From Cytophagales bacterium (GTDB taxonomy: Bacteria; Bacteroidota; Bacteroidia; Cytophagales; Cyclobacteriaceae): a stretch of 64,000 nt of DNA. The notes below the pieces were generated by a model. The model was not told where the DNA came from and made no database searches. It saw nothing but the letters and a program-made list of their open reading frames with translations. Positions 53,539 through 63,999 of the stretch are shown here, piece after piece (position 1 is the stretch's first letter; each line of letters begins with the position of its first letter). The stretch spans positions 372,001-436,000 of the forward strand of contig JAWPMT010000004.1 in NCBI GenBank assembly GCA_033344775.1, read 5' to 3'. Position numbers and translations under genes: made by a program.

Positions 53539-53862
53539 ATGGGAAAAGCAATTGAAATAACTGATTCGAATTTCGAAGAAGTAATAGGTTCAGATCAACC
53601 GGTACTAGTTGATTTCTGGGCGGAATGGTGTGGTCCTTGTAAGATGATCGGACCCGTAGTTGAAGAATTGGCCGGCGAATACGAAGGCAAAGCGGTAGTG
53701 GGCAAAGTAGATGTGGATTCAAATCCTGAAGTATCTGCCAAGTTCGGTATTCGTTCTATACCGACCCTTTTGGTTTTCAAAGGCGGTGAGATCGTTGACA
53801 AACAAATTGGAGCAGTGCCTAAAGCTGTATTGGATCAGAAATTAGCTGCTCAACTTGCATAA
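53539..53862 (+). CDS. trxA: Thioredoxin
   Basis: 107 residues, the usual thioredoxin length. Active site W30-C31-G32-P33-C34 in FWAEWCGPCKM and the cis-proline motif IRSIPTLLVF. Cytoplasmic disulfide reductase serving ribonucleotide reductase, peroxiredoxins and others; the peroxiredoxin gene at 56525 is near but not coupled. Own promoter (TAGCTTTG at 53504) and own terminator make it a single-gene unit. Confidence 0.97.
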   Translation: MGKAIEITDSNFEEVIGSDQPVLVDFWAEWCGPCKMIGPVVEELAGEYEGKAVVGKVDVDSNPEVSAKFGIRSIPTLLVFKGGEIVDKQIGAVPKAVLDQKLAAQLA

Positions 53863-53890
53863 TAGATATCGCATCTATTGAGAATATTAA

Positions 53891-53912
53891 GACGCCCTTC
53901 GGGGCGTTTTTT
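53891..53912 (+). terminator. Intrinsic terminator of trxA
   Basis: ACGCCC-TTCG-GGGCGT (53892-53907) with a stable TTCG loop, followed by six T. Confidence 0.92.
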
Positions 53913-54015
53913 ATACTCGTTGTTTTTAGAGATGTAGTTCGATCTTCACTTATATCAGCCTTAACTTTTACTAATTCAAATACCGCAACCTTACCTCCTC
54001 ATTTCACGATACAAG

Positions 54016-54504
54016 GTGAACAAAACTTGTTGGTACGTGGTGTTGGTCAATTATTTGAGAAGGTTCAATTTCAATTTGAAAAGAAGGTTAGTAACCATCC
54101 TGATGGATGAACAAGAGCATCTTGTTGCTCTTGGGTTTGGTGTAGGGTCCTTTATAGCACTATTACCGACTCCTGGTTTAAGCATTTTCATCGGATTAGG
54201 TGTAGCAGCATTAATGAAACCCGCTTCTCGTCCGGGCGTATTGCTGGCAATGGTCATTTGGAACATCTGGACATTGATCCCCATCTTCGCCTTAAGTGCC
54301 TGGCTTGGAGAAGTTATATTTTCCAACGAGGCCAAAGTGTACTTTCATGCCGAATTCCTGAATCAGATCGTGCACTTTACCCGCAGAATGCTAGTTGGCA
54401 ACCTAATCATCTCTATTCCACTCTCCTTTATTTGCTATCATGTAGCGCTAAGAGTAATTGATAAATTGCGCCGGAGAAAAATCCGAAAAGCAGTCCTCGT
54501 TTAA
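54016..54504 (+). CDS. DUF2062 membrane protein
   Basis: 162 residues from a GTG at 54016; an ATG at 54103 (residue 30) is possible and would leave the domain intact. DUF2062 features: ALGFGVGSFIALLPTPGLSIFIGL and NIWTLIPIFALSAWLGE, with three to four membrane helices and a basic C-terminus (RRRKIRKAVLV). Family function unknown; often found near glycan or cell-envelope genes. Confidence 0.82.
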   Translation: MNKTCWYVVLVNYLRRFNFNLKRRLVTILMDEQEHLVALGFGVGSFIALLPTPGLSIFIGLGVAALMKPASRPGVLLAMVIWNIWTLIPIFALSAWLGEVIFSNEAKVYFHAEFLNQIVHFTRRMLVGNLIISIPLSFICYHVALRVIDKLRRRKIRKAVLV

Positions 54505-54659
54505 TTTCTGGTTACTGACAATAATTCTTTTCATTTTTTGAAACAAAACCCACACTATCTTTTGTTAAATACGCAACTCACAGGGTGATTTTGAGTAAAT
54601 CGCCTTCTATTTCGTCATGAAGCATACTAATTTCGATTTTTTAGCGGTTCAACTAGCAG

Positions 54660-56528
54660 ATGACGATAATTAACTGGCGATTTTTATATACGGTGGTATT
54701 GGTGTTGCCCCTATTTCTGGGAGCTCAGTCACCGACTTTCACCTCTGAAAATTATTACCTTTTCCCGATCTATCCTGGCCAAACCCATTACCTGGCAGGA
54801 ACCATGGGTGAGATGCGTGGGACACATTTCCATGGAGGCATTGACATCAGAACGGGTGGTAAAACAGGATTACCCGTATTGGCCACCGCCGATGGTTATA
54901 TTTCCCGAATCCGGGTCCAACGAGGTGGCTACGGCCATGTACTGTACATGCAACACCCGAATGGCACTTCCTCTGTTTATGCGCATCTCAAACGGTTTGC
55001 ACCGGAATTAGAGGAATACTTGCGGGAACAGCAATACAAAAAAAAGTCTTACGAATTAGATCTTTTTCCAGATAAGAATGCTTTCCCCTTCCGACAGGGA
55101 GAAATGCTGGCCTATTCCGGCAATACCGGATCTTCAAGCGGACCACATTTACATTTTGAGATCCGTGATTCCAAGCAGCGCGTACTTGACCCGTTAAAAT
55201 TTAATTTTAAAGAAATCCGGGACAATATCGCTCCGACACTTCGAAAAGTAGCCTTTGTCTGCCTGGATGATAAAGCCCGGGTGAATGGCGTTTTTGGTCG
55301 GTTTGAATTTGAAGTGATCCAAAACGAAGGGAAATACCGTATTCCTAAGCCATTGCAACTTGAAGGGAAAATTGGAGTGGAAATTGATTACATCGATCGG
55401 CACAATGGTTCCAGCGCCAGAAATGGTATTCCTGAAATCATGATGACCGTTGATAATGACACGGTATTCCATCAAAGAAAAGCCAGAATGGCCTTTAATG
55501 AAATGAGGAACATTGTGGTCCACATGGATTACGAAACCTACGTCAATCGACGAAGGAAATTCAACAAACTGTTCAAAGATGAAGGCAATACACTGGGCAT
55601 TTACCTGATCAATAATGAAGGTGTGAAATTTAATTCGGAAGGTAGTTTACTAAACATTTATCTTCAGGATGCCTATGGCAATCTTTCCATTCTTGAAACC
55701 AAAGTAAACAACCGAAAAATAGTCAATCGACCGGAACCAACGTTCAGAAGTTTTCTGCTTCGGCGAAACTGGCTGCATCTGCAATCAGCATTAGGCGATT
55801 CTGCTGAGGTAGTGCTGCAAAATGATACGGTTCGCCTGGAGCCATACACACAATTGAAAAAACAGTTCTATCTGTGGGACCTCAGAAAGGGATTGCCCAC
55901 ACAGTTCATGACGAGTTCAGATACGGTGGACTTTCGATTTCAACAAACCATTCCCAATAACCAAACCATCAACTTTGCGCAGGAAGGTATCGACATTGAG
56001 TTTAAGAAGACGGTTCTTTTTGACACCCTTTATCTGAGGTATGAAAAATCATCCGAGGGAACAAAGGAATATTGGGACTTACCACATGCTGATTTTCCGC
56101 TGCGCAGACCCGTTAAAGTTACGCTGAGCCCTGAACAGGAATATACTGAGCAACATCATGTATACAGTGTCTGGGGTAAAAAATCCTCCTTTATCGGAGG
56201 GGAATGGAAAGACGGAAAAATCACCTTCTACACGCGTGATCTGGGCAAGTTCACCATAGAAAAAGACATCAGCCCTCCCACCGTCCGCAACCTGAAAATG
56301 GCCCGGGACGGGATCACTTTATTGATCGATGATGCCAAATCCGGTATCAAAAGCTACAAAGCATTTCTAAATGGCGAATGGCTCATGATGGCCTATGACG
56401 CTAAGAAAAAGAAAATCTGGGCCGTACCCAGAGTAAAGGACCAGCCCCTTGAAGGGAATTTCAGACTAGAAATTACCGATAATGCTGGAAACGAACGGAT
56501 TTACGAAAAACAAATACCTACAACATGA
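54660..56528 (+). CDS. M23 family metallopeptidase
   Basis: 622 residues with a signal peptide (ends LFLGAQ). The LytM/M23 domain (about 40-175) holds the zinc ligands H58 and D62 in HFHGGIDIRTG and H165 in the HLHFEI motif (H163, H165), with H109 in YAHLKRF. The long C-terminal region (about 185-622) is beta-rich and ends in an Ig-like segment (DDAKSGIKSYKAFLNGEW). Likely a cell-wall endopeptidase or an associated periplasmic protein; the ligand set appears complete. The stop overlaps the peroxiredoxin start by 4 nt. Confidence 0.9.
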   Translation: MTIINWRFLYTVVLVLPLFLGAQSPTFTSENYYLFPIYPGQTHYLAGTMGEMRGTHFHGGIDIRTGGKTGLPVLATADGYISRIRVQRGGYGHVLYMQHPNGTSSVYAHLKRFAPELEEYLREQQYKKKSYELDLFPDKNAFPFRQGEMLAYSGNTGSSSGPHLHFEIRDSKQRVLDPLKFNFKEIRDNIAPTLRKVAFVCLDDKARVNGVFGRFEFEVIQNEGKYRIPKPLQLEGKIGVEIDYIDRHNGSSARNGIPEIMMTVDNDTVFHQRKARMAFNEMRNIVVHMDYETYVNRRRKFNKLFKDEGNTLGIYLINNEGVKFNSEGSLLNIYLQDAYGNLSILETKVNNRKIVNRPEPTFRSFLLRRNWLHLQSALGDSAEVVLQNDTVRLEPYTQLKKQFYLWDLRKGLPTQFMTSSDTVDFRFQQTIPNNQTINFAQEGIDIEFKKTVLFDTLYLRYEKSSEGTKEYWDLPHADFPLRRPVKVTLSPEQEYTEQHHVYSVWGKKSSFIGGEWKDGKITFYTRDLGKFTIEKDISPPTVRNLKMARDGITLLIDDAKSGIKSYKAFLNGEWLMMAYDAKKKKIWAVPRVKDQPLEGNFRLEITDNAGNERIYEKQIPTT

Positions 56529-56977
56529 TCACACTGAAAGCAGGTGATAAAGCGCCTGAATTTGAAGGGAAAGACCAAAATGGTAATCTCGTTAAATCAA
56601 CCGATTTGCGTGGAAAAAAGATTGTCCTGTACTTCTATCCCAAGGACAATACCCCAGGCTGTACAGCGCAATCCTGTAACCTAAGAGATAATTATGAGGA
56701 ACTGCAAAAACAGGGTTACGAGGTACTGGGTGTAAGTCAGGACGGTGAAGCCTCTCACCAAAAGTTCATTGCCAAACATGAACTTCCATTCACCTTGCTG
56801 GTAGATACCGACCACACCATTCACAACTTATTTGGTACCTGGGGTGAAAAGAAAATGTATGGTAAAACCTATATGGGTACTTTGAGAACTACTTTCGTCA
56901 TTGACGAGGAAGGTACACTCACCGAAGTGATAGAAAAGGTCAAGACCAAAGATCACACGGCCCAGATTTTGGGTTAA
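56525..56977 (+). CDS. bcp: Thiol peroxidase of the Bcp/PrxQ type
   Basis: 150 residues. Peroxiredoxin fold with peroxidatic C46 and resolving C51 in PGCTAQSCNLRD, the atypical 2-Cys arrangement of Bcp. Uses thioredoxin to reduce peroxides. Coupled to the M23 gene by a 4-nt overlap (ATGA), and followed by a strong terminator. Confidence 0.95.
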   Translation: MITLKAGDKAPEFEGKDQNGNLVKSTDLRGKKIVLYFYPKDNTPGCTAQSCNLRDNYEELQKQGYEVLGVSQDGEASHQKFIAKHELPFTLLVDTDHTIHNLFGTWGEKKMYGKTYMGTLRTTFVIDEEGTLTEVIEKVKTKDHTAQILG

Positions 56978-56999
56978 GTCCCGTACAATACATGATATC

Positions 57000-57025
57000 A
57001 AGGCACCTTATGGTGCCTTTTTTAT
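57000..57025 (+). terminator. Intrinsic terminator after bcp
   Basis: AGGCACC-TTAT-GGTGCCT (57001-57018) with a following T6-7 tract. Confidence 0.9.
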
Positions 57026-57122
57026 TACCCTCCTACCGTCAATCAAACAACTCCCGAAGGACTGATCACTTTTTATTATTTTGGTGATCCACGTTCAATA
57101 CCAACCTAACCATAAATCTCCA

Positions 57123-60100
57123 ATGAAGAAGATTGTCCTATTGCTACTGCTGACAATTCCAATCCTGGTTTTCGGCCAGAAAAGAAAGAAAAATCAACCA
57201 CAGTATGAAAAAATTGACACGGAACTACTTTCTGGTCTGAAATGGCGAAACATTGGCCCCTATCGCGGTGGTAGGAGCGTTACCAGTACCGGTGTAGTGG
57301 GTGATCCGATGACCTATTATATGGGTGGAACTGGTGGTGGCGTTTGGAAAACCACTAATGCAGGGATCACCTGGAAAAACATCAGCGATGGCTTCTTCAA
57401 AACAGGAACCGTTGGTGCGATCGCTGTGGCTGAATCTGACCCTAATGTGATTTACGTAGGAATGGGTGAACATGCCATCCGGGGAGTAATGACCTCCAGC
57501 GGCGATGGAGTCTATCGATCTACGGATGCTGGTCGTACCTGGGAGCACGTTGGATTAGAAAACTCACAACATATCTCAGATGTGGTCATACATCCTTCGA
57601 ATCCCGATATTGTTTTCGTCACGGTACAAGGTCCACAATACGGTACCAGTCCCGAGCGAGGGGTTTATAAATCTACCGATGGAGGCGATTCATGGAGCCC
57701 CGTCTTACAAGTCAATTCCGATGTAGGCGCTTCTTCCCTTTCTATGGATTACACCAACCCACGTATTCTCTACGCTTCCATGTGGGAACACCGCCGTTAT
57801 GCCTGGACCATGCAGTCAGGTGGGGAATCTTCTGGCTTATACAAATCAACAGATATGGGGGAATCCTGGGAGAAAATGGAGGAAGGGCTTCCGGAAGCTT
57901 TCGGAAAGTCCGGGATCTCTGTTTCCCGAGCCAATCCCGATCTGGTATTCGCAGTAATAGAAGCAGAAGGAGATAAAGGAGGCGTATATCGGTCCAATGA
58001 CAGAGGTAAGCAATGGACGCAAGTCAATAAAGACCGGGTGAACATTGCTCGTTCGTGGTATTATATGGAAATCTTTGCCGACCCTGTCGACGAAAATGTG
58101 GTTTATGTGGCCAATGCACCTGTCACGAAATCTATTAACGGAGGCCGTTCATTCGGAAATCTCCCTACTCCACATGGCGATAACCACCACATCTGGATCA
58201 ATCCGAATGACAATCAAAATATGATCAACTCTAATGATGGTGGCGCTAACGTAACCTTCGATGGTGGAAAGAGCTGGTCTACACAACAAAATCAACCCAC
58301 TTCTCAATTCTACCGGGTCAATACGGATAATTTGGTTCCTTACAACGTGTACGGAGGCCAGCAAGATAATTCAGCAATTGCCATCGCAAGCCGCACGAAT
58401 GGTCGTGGCATCGGATGGAAAGACTGGTATTCCGTGGCAGGTTGTGAAAGTGCTTACGCTGCTTTTGATCCTGACAATCCAGTAGTCGTATTTGGAGGTT
58501 GCTATCAAGGCATCATTGAAAAGTGGGACAAAGCTACCGGAGAAGTCAAATTGATCAATCAATACCCTGAGTTACGTCTGGGAAATGTGCCTGCTAACTT
58601 CAGTCATCGATTCAATTGGAATGCGCCTATCATTTCCTCACCCCATGATCGCAGCGTGATCTATCATGGAGGAAATGTGGTTTTCAAAACGGAAGATGGA
58701 GGTCAATCCTGGGAAGCAATCTCACCCGACCTCACCAGAAACAATCCCGATCAGCAGGGAAAAGGTGGTGGACCCTTCACTAATGAAGCAGCTGGTGGTG
58801 AGAATTACAACACGTTGATGTACCTAACCGAATCCCCTCATGAAGAAGGAGTAATCTGGGCTGGATCCGATGACGGACTTGTGCACCTGACCAAAGACGG
58901 TGGAGAAAACTGGAGCAATGTCACTCCCACAGGCTTACAGGAAGGGATCATCAATTCCATCGAAGTATCACCACACGATCCTGCAACTGCTTACATCGCC
59001 GTAATGCGCTATAAGTTCAATGACCTTACTCCCCTGGCCTTCAAGACCAATGATTATGGAGCCAGCTGGACTAAAATCACCAATGGTATCGATGAAGCCC
59101 CTTCCTTTTTTAGGGTAGTACGAGAAGACCCCAAAGTGAAAGGCCTGTTGTATGGTGGAACAGAAACCGGACTTTATGTCTCTTTTAACGATGGTGCCTT
59201 CTGGCAAAAAGTCCAATTGAATTTGCCAGTCGTTCCCATCAACGACCTCATGGTACGTCAAAATGACCTGGTTGCTGCTACGGCTGGACGATCCTTCTGG
59301 ATCCTTGATGACCTGGGGGCTATTCAGCAATCCAAAGGTGAATTTGGAGATGCCCTGGCACTGTATTCCCCGAAAGATACCTACCGCTTATTCGGAGGTA
59401 GTCAGGACATGCCATCACCCGGATGGGGACAAAACCCAAAAGAAGGTGTCACGCTGGATTACTACTTACCTAATGAACTGGACAGTACTTCCATCACTTT
59501 GAAAGTACTTCAAAATGGTGCAGAGATCCGAAGTTATACATCTGAAGAAGCGAAAGACTTCCGAGGTTGGGCCGGCGGACCTCCTAAACCAGCTGCTCTT
59601 CCAGCCAAGAAAGGTGTCAATCGCTTCACCTGGGATTTCCGAAGAGCCACACTACCCGCGGTTTCCAAAGTCTTTGCATTCGGAGATTATCGGGGTTCGC
59701 GAGTAGGTCCAGGCGAGTACACTTTGCGGCTCATCCATGAAGATGACTCGGTAGAAACCACAGTTTCTATCTTAGCCAATCCATCTATCAAAGCCAGTCC
59801 TCTTGACTGGGCCAACCAGCAAAGCAAGTTGACTGGAATTGAGGAGACCATTCGGGATATCCACGAGTCGGTAAACACCATGCGATCTGCCAAAAGCCAG
59901 CTGCAGGGCTACCAGAAATTACTGAAAGGTAATGAAACTGCTGAGGCATTATTGGATACGGCCAAGTCGTTGGTGACTAAAATTGAAGAATGGGAAAACA
60001 ACCTGATACAACCGAAACAAAAGACATTTCAGGATGTGATCAATTTCCATAACCAATTGAATGCCCACCTGATGTACCTGAAAGGTGCCATTGACGTAGC

Positions 60101-60263
60101 CGAACCTCAGGTAACGGACGGTGCAGCGGAACGTCACGATGACCTAATGGCCGAATGGAAAATTTTTGCTGATGCTAAAAAGCAATTGATAGATGTGGAG
60201 TTGAAAGCCTTCAATGACATGTATGAGGAGTTGGGGCTGCCAGCAGTGATATTGGAAGAGTAG
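57123..60263 (+). CDS. Large sortilin/BNR-repeat beta-propeller protein
   Basis: 1046 residues from the ATG at 57123, which begins a good signal peptide ([18 protein letters not shown]); a GTG 14 codons earlier is disfavoured. Tandem beta-propellers about 45-760, each repeat with Asp-box-like S-x-D-x-G-x-T-W ([33 protein letters not shown]). The C-terminal ~890-1046 is helical, probably coiled coil. This architecture is widespread in Bacteroidota and annotated as VPS10/glycosyl hydrolase-like; no glycosidase catalytic residues are evident. Single-gene unit between two terminators. Confidence 0.85.
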   Translation: MKKIVLLLLLTIPILVFGQKRKKNQPQYEKIDTELLSGLKWRNIGPYRGGRSVTSTGVVGDPMTYYMGGTGGGVWKTTNAGITWKNISDGFFKTGTVGAIAVAESDPNVIYVGMGEHAIRGVMTSSGDGVYRSTDAGRTWEHVGLENSQHISDVVIHPSNPDIVFVTVQGPQYGTSPERGVYKSTDGGDSWSPVLQVNSDVGASSLSMDYTNPRILYASMWEHRRYAWTMQSGGESSGLYKSTDMGESWEKMEEGLPEAFGKSGISVSRANPDLVFAVIEAEGDKGGVYRSNDRGKQWTQVNKDRVNIARSWYYMEIFADPVDENVVYVANAPVTKSINGGRSFGNLPTPHGDNHHIWINPNDNQNMINSNDGGANVTFDGGKSWSTQQNQPTSQFYRVNTDNLVPYNVYGGQQDNSAIAIASRTNGRGIGWKDWYSVAGCESAYAAFDPDNPVVVFGGCYQGIIEKWDKATGEVKLINQYPELRLGNVPANFSHRFNWNAPIISSPHDRSVIYHGGNVVFKTEDGGQSWEAISPDLTRNNPDQQGKGGGPFTNEAAGGENYNTLMYLTESPHEEGVIWAGSDDGLVHLTKDGGENWSNVTPTGLQEGIINSIEVSPHDPATAYIAVMRYKFNDLTPLAFKTNDYGASWTKITNGIDEAPSFFRVVREDPKVKGLLYGGTETGLYVSFNDGAFWQKVQLNLPVVPINDLMVRQNDLVAATAGRSFWILDDLGAIQQSKGEFGDALALYSPKDTYRLFGGSQDMPSPGWGQNPKEGVTLDYYLPNELDSTSITLKVLQNGAEIRSYTSEEAKDFRGWAGGPPKPAALPAKKGVNRFTWDFRRATLPAVSKVFAFGDYRGSRVGPGEYTLRLIHEDDSVETTVSILANPSIKASPLDWANQQSKLTGIEETIRDIHESVNTMRSAKSQLQGYQKLLKGNETAEALLDTAKSLVTKIEEWENNLIQPKQKTFQDVINFHNQLNAHLMYLKGAIDVAEPQVTDGAAERHDDLMAEWKIFADAKKQLIDVELKAFNDMYEELGLPAVILEE

Positions 60264-60346
60264 GGTTCGAGAACCCTGTCTGTCGACAGGTAGGAAGGGT
60301 AGACCATCAAAACACATACTTGTCCGAGCTTCTCGCTCGGACTTTT
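60264..60346. repeat. Intergenic inverted repeats
   Basis: After the propeller gene stop are GGGTTC-GA-GAACCC (60264-60277) and CCTGTC-TGTC-GACAGG (60276-60291), then the terminator. The second hairpin has extended imperfect symmetry (CCTGTCTGTCGACAGGTAGG) and looks like a short REP-like element, but no second copy was seen in this window. Confidence 0.4.
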
Positions 60347-60348
60347 TT
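60322..60348 (+). terminator. Intrinsic terminator after the propeller gene
   Basis: GTCCGAGC-TTCTC-GCTCGGAC (60322-60342) followed by six T. It reaches the last bases of the convergent metalloprotease gene. Confidence 0.92.
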
Positions 60349-62212
60349 ATTCCCTCACTTCCACGCTCACTTCAAAGTCTTCGCCCTTCTCACTTAGCAC
60401 TTCGACCGTAAATGGAAGTTTAGAATTATCTAGTTTCTCTCCTACCAGTAATGGCGCTTCATAGAAGGTTTCGCCTTCATTCCGATGTAACCAAACCGGA
60501 TGCTTACCTGAACCTATCATGACATCAATGGAATACACAACAACCGATTTTTGCCATCTCTTATAGTATTTAGGTGGGTCAATCTGTTCAATGGCATAGA
60601 TCATCGGTCGTTCATTTTCATTGAATTCCTTTTGCCAAAGTACCATGGTAGTTCCTTCATCACCCATGATCCGCGAAATACTGCCCTGCCAGGATTTCCC
60701 TTCAACGAAGGCGATATTATCAGGACTTAACCAACCCAAATAATACTGATGCCAGCCCAACATGTCCCAGGAACCATAGACATTGGCCATCATGTCCAGC
60801 TCCCCAATCGCAATTTGTTGTACAGATTTCGGATCTTTCGGTCCGGCTGTACCTGCATATGGATACAGGTCAGGAAGTCCCAATTGATGACCATATTCAT
60901 GAATAAGAATCTTGTGAGGCGGAATTCTTGCATGATGTGAATCCCAACCGATCGTCACTGAACCAACCCGATTTCCTGAAGGTGTTTTAATGTAATAATG
61001 GGTTGGTGACAAACTAAACTCCCGGATCGGCGGCGTGGCCACATTCACAATCTGATATTGGGTGAAGTCAATCTCAGGGAACAACGCCATTGCTTCTTGA
61101 ATGTATTTTCTGGGAGTTTTCGGCCCGATAACGATGTGTCCTTCATGAAATTCATAGGCTTTACTTTCCATCCTTCGCCAGCCGTGAATGAATCGGTGAC
61201 GCACACTGAGCTTACCTCGACTTACTTTCTTATAAAAGCTTGCCAGTGTATCTGTTTTTTGAAGGTTTAAGGCTACAGCCATGGTTTCAAGTCCATCTGC
61301 TGGTTCGTCCCCAAAATCCACAAACAAGGTGATAGAGTTTATTTCACCAATAGACGAAACAGGAAAATGCTGATAAGACTTCCAATTAGTTTTCGTTGAC
61401 CTTGGCAATTCGCGGATGTTTTCTATATCTATAGGAGTAAAGGAAATCTCTTTTTTAGCAGCTGTAGGTATTGGTGGCTCTACTGATAATTGATACTTCC
61501 GGATCAGATGATCACTGATTGCTATTCGCTCTTGATCAGACAAGGCCCTATCAAAAATGATCAACTCATAGATCCTACCAGTATAACTGCGTCCCAACGC
61601 TGGAAAACCTCCAATTACTGCACCCTGGTACGAAGTGAGTGGCTGTCGATCGTTCGACGTGTTGCTTGATTGCACTTCCTTCAGGTGCCTGAAAATGGAT
61701 CGGCCTTCTGCTCTGCTGAACCTAAAAGCTGACAAACCCGGTTTAAGGTAATTGGGAGGTACCCTTACATCCAGGTCATTGGCATAATGCGCCATTCGAA
61801 GTAGACTGGATTGTTCATAGCCTAAAACCAGATTGCTATTCCTGACAGAAGACCTTCCTCCCATAAAAAAGTTAGCGAGGTGCGCCCCTCTCCTGTCCTC
61901 TACGATGAAAACCGTATAATCGGAATAAGCTAAAAAACTTCCATCAAAAGCAAAGTGCGCTTTTCTAAAGGCTACCGCTTTCTTTCCGTCAACGCCATCG
62001 ACCCAATCTGCCCGATTGTATCCTTGCAACAGGTTCAAGTCTCTTTGATGACGGGACTGATCTTCCCAGTCCACGACTCGAATCCCCTGAACCTTTATCC
62101 CTTTATTTGCATCCAACCATAATGCAGGATCAATTGAAATTTGGGCATTAAGTGGGGAGCATAAACAGGTACAGATCAGCACCATCGCCAGGCGGCAGAT
62201 CGAATTCAGCAT
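60347..62212 (-). CDS. M6-like metalloprotease with LamG-type domain
   Basis: 621 residues from the ATG at 62212 (the TTG seven codons earlier is disfavoured). Signal peptide (ends SPLNAQ). Residues ~30-235 form a LamG/concanavalin-like domain (ALWLDANKGIKVQGI, SDYTVFIVED, GRIYELIIFDRALSDQERIAI). The protease part (~270-560) contains the zinc-binding H-E-x-x-H of ILIHEYGHQLGLPDLYPY and the later Met-turn-like ELDMMANVYGSWD, typical of M6 (immune inhibitor A) peptidases. Secreted endopeptidase; no T9SS tail visible. Convergent with the propeller gene. Confidence 0.88.
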   Translation of the reverse strand: MLNSICRLAMVLICTCLCSPLNAQISIDPALWLDANKGIKVQGIRVVDWEDQSRHQRDLNLLQGYNRADWVDGVDGKKAVAFRKAHFAFDGSFLAYSDYTVFIVEDRRGAHLANFFMGGRSSVRNSNLVLGYEQSSLLRMAHYANDLDVRVPPNYLKPGLSAFRFSRAEGRSIFRHLKEVQSSNTSNDRQPLTSYQGAVIGGFPALGRSYTGRIYELIIFDRALSDQERIAISDHLIRKYQLSVEPPIPTAAKKEISFTPIDIENIRELPRSTKTNWKSYQHFPVSSIGEINSITLFVDFGDEPADGLETMAVALNLQKTDTLASFYKKVSRGKLSVRHRFIHGWRRMESKAYEFHEGHIVIGPKTPRKYIQEAMALFPEIDFTQYQIVNVATPPIREFSLSPTHYYIKTPSGNRVGSVTIGWDSHHARIPPHKILIHEYGHQLGLPDLYPYAGTAGPKDPKSVQQIAIGELDMMANVYGSWDMLGWHQYYLGWLSPDNIAFVEGKSWQGSISRIMGDEGTTMVLWQKEFNENERPMIYAIEQIDPPKYYKRWQKSVVVYSIDVMIGSGKHPVWLHRNEGETFYEAPLLVGEKLDNSKLPFTVEVLSEKGEDFEVSVEVRE

Positions 62213-62272
62213 TAGATTGTTTTCTAGTATCAATCATGCAAAATAGAAAATTCTTGCTCCCTGAAGCTTGGT

Positions 62273-63151
62273 TCAATTCCCAATGCTGTTCAATTCGTCG
62301 AGTAAGTCATCGGTTTCAGTATCGATATTCGAACCAGATTCCTTCTCTTTTGATGGCGTTTCACTGGAATCACTCGCATCTAAAAAGGCATCCATTTCAT
62401 CATTAAGGTCATCCCATTCTTCTTCAGAAGTACTGGTTTGGACAATTTCGGCAGGTATGTATTGAATGTTTCGACGTGACATTTCCTGTTCCAAAGCCAG
62501 TTTCACTTCCTCCGTCTTTTTTAAGCTCCCTTGCATATGGAAGTAGTAGTTTTCAACCAGTGAGATATAATGCCTTACACGATTACGGAACAATATGGAG
62601 AAGTTCCCCTGATCATCAAACACCTGAAAGCTACTCATATCGAAATGATTGATGAAGAATCCGGACCACTCCATTCCCTCGATGTAATCATTAAAGATCT
62701 CTCCCTGATGCACCGTAGAGACATAGGACTTGTCCAATTCCGATAGCAGTATTTTGAAACCGTGATTTTTGACCAACTTCAGATCACCACTGGTTTTTAA
62801 GGTCTCAATGGTATTATTGATTGGATTGTAATTGAAGTGTGAAAACAAATGCAATTTGAATTCCTGCTGTATATCCGCTCGAACTGAAGTATAAGGGTTC
62901 TCCAGTAACTCCAGCACATTGTATGCACTGTTGATTTTTTCATCGTACTCAATGATCCTTCTATTGAGTTGATTAAAGTCCTTGGACAGGTCCTGATGCA
63001 TACTGGCCAGATAGGCAATTTCCCGATCAGTGAAATCCGAGTCTTCATCCCATTCCTCCAGTTCAAAGGCAATGTAAATACTGGCAAAGAGCACCAAGAA
63101 TTCGAAGAAATATTCGAATACTTTTCGTTTATTATTTCCTATTACCGTCAT
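62273..63151 (-). CDS. Membrane-anchored protein of unknown function (DUF6090-like)
   Basis: 292 residues. A basic N-terminus then one membrane helix (VFEYFFEFLVLFASIYIAFELEEW), a helical middle that may form coiled coil (about 55-230) and an acidic C-terminus rich in Asp, Glu and Ser. The start resembles DUF6090 proteins, common in Bacteroidota (from memory). No catalytic motif. Overlaps the YceI-like stop by 4 nt (ATGA), so the two are co-expressed. Confidence 0.78.
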   Translation of the reverse strand: MTVIGNNKRKVFEYFFEFLVLFASIYIAFELEEWDEDSDFTDREIAYLASMHQDLSKDFNQLNRRIIEYDEKINSAYNVLELLENPYTSVRADIQQEFKLHLFSHFNYNPINNTIETLKTSGDLKLVKNHGFKILLSELDKSYVSTVHQGEIFNDYIEGMEWSGFFINHFDMSSFQVFDDQGNFSILFRNRVRHYISLVENYYFHMQGSLKKTEEVKLALEQEMSRRNIQYIPAEIVQTSTSEEEWDDLNDEMDAFLDASDSSETPSKEKESGSNIDTETDDLLDELNSIGN

Positions 63152-63735
63152 TTCTTTAAAACAAAATCAGCTTCAATATTTACTGTGATCACTTCGGACA
63201 ATTTCCGACTGACAATTGTTGGGACCTTAATGTTGTGTTCCTCTAGTTCAACTTGAAATTTGGAGGCGAGTCGAACGACATCATCTTCCACCACAATGTC
63301 GCATTTGATCGTACGTGCCTGTTCGATCCCATGTAAGAGCAATTTCCCTTCGGTCGTCACGGTGTAATAGCCATTCTTGGTAAAATCAATGTCATCAGTG
63401 ATCAACCCTTTGTATATGCCCTTGGGATACTTTTCCGTTTCCATATAGTTTTCATTGAAGTGCTCCCGTTGAAGTGGGGCATTGAATCCTCTGAAAGTAG
63501 AAATGGGAATAGATACCGCAAAGGCCTTTTTCTCACGATCAAGAATTCCCAAAATGGAACCCGTACTGGCTTTGATTAATTCGAGAGGAGCATCGGACTC
63601 AAAGGCCACTTTCCCTTCTTCAATATAATATCGGTTTTGGGCCTGTAATTCATAGGTAGCACCTATGAGGCATATCATTAGAAATAAGCTGGAGCTCATT
63701 CTTTTCCTGATGCTTGTTGAGGTAAGCTTGAGCAT
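63148..63735 (-). CDS. YceI-like secreted protein
   Basis: 195 residues with a signal peptide (ends YELQAQ). Lipocalin-like YceI fold: VAFESDAPLELIKASTG, FAVSIPISTFRGFNAPLQREHFNENYMETEKYPKG-type core (broken at FRGFNAPL and ENYMETEKYP), and IEQARTIKCDIV. YceI proteins bind isoprenoid-like lipids in the periplasm; specific role here unknown. First gene of the two-gene unit with the DUF6090-like gene. Confidence 0.85.
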   Translation of the reverse strand: MLKLTSTSIRKRMSSSLFLMICLIGATYELQAQNRYYIEEGKVAFESDAPLELIKASTGSILGILDREKKAFAVSIPISTFRGFNAPLQREHFNENYMETEKYPKGIYKGLITDDIDFTKNGYYTVTTEGKLLLHGIEQARTIKCDIVVEDDVVRLASKFQVELEEHNIKVPTIVSRKLSEVITVNIEADFVLKK

Positions 63736-63888
63736 GGTTTGATGTTTATCATTAAAAAACTTCTCCCCTGTACCCGACTGACCTTTCTAAATGTTGGCTG
63801 TGGCTTTTTGAATTAGACCAACAGACATGATTAATAGATGATTGGTGTAATTAGAGACAATAAATACGATGAGATCATCTATCGTTAC

Positions 63889-63999
63889 TTAATTGCAGGA
63901 CGCACAGTAAGTATCGGCAAGGGACTCATTCAGTAGCAATTGAAAAGTATATCCTCCTTTGGCTTTGGTTTTAAACAGGTTGCAAAAGATGGCATTGTG
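63889..63999 (-). CDS. C-terminal fragment of an unidentified protein, cut by window edge
   Basis: The last 36 codons of a minus-strand frame enter from the right edge and end at TAA (63889-63891). The residues include FCNLFKTKAKGGYTFQ, LLLNESLADTY and a final CASCN. The run is open to the edge, but 36 codons is too short to name a family. It would be followed by the 153-nt gap before the YceI-like gene, which shows nothing else. Confidence 0.45.
   Translation of the reverse strand, partial: HNAIFCNLFKTKAKGGYTFQLLLNESLADTYCASCN

Noticed and set aside
60264-60300. tRNA-like GGTTCGA sequence
   Set aside because: No acceptor, D or anticodon arms can be drawn around it; it is the loop region of a short hairpin.
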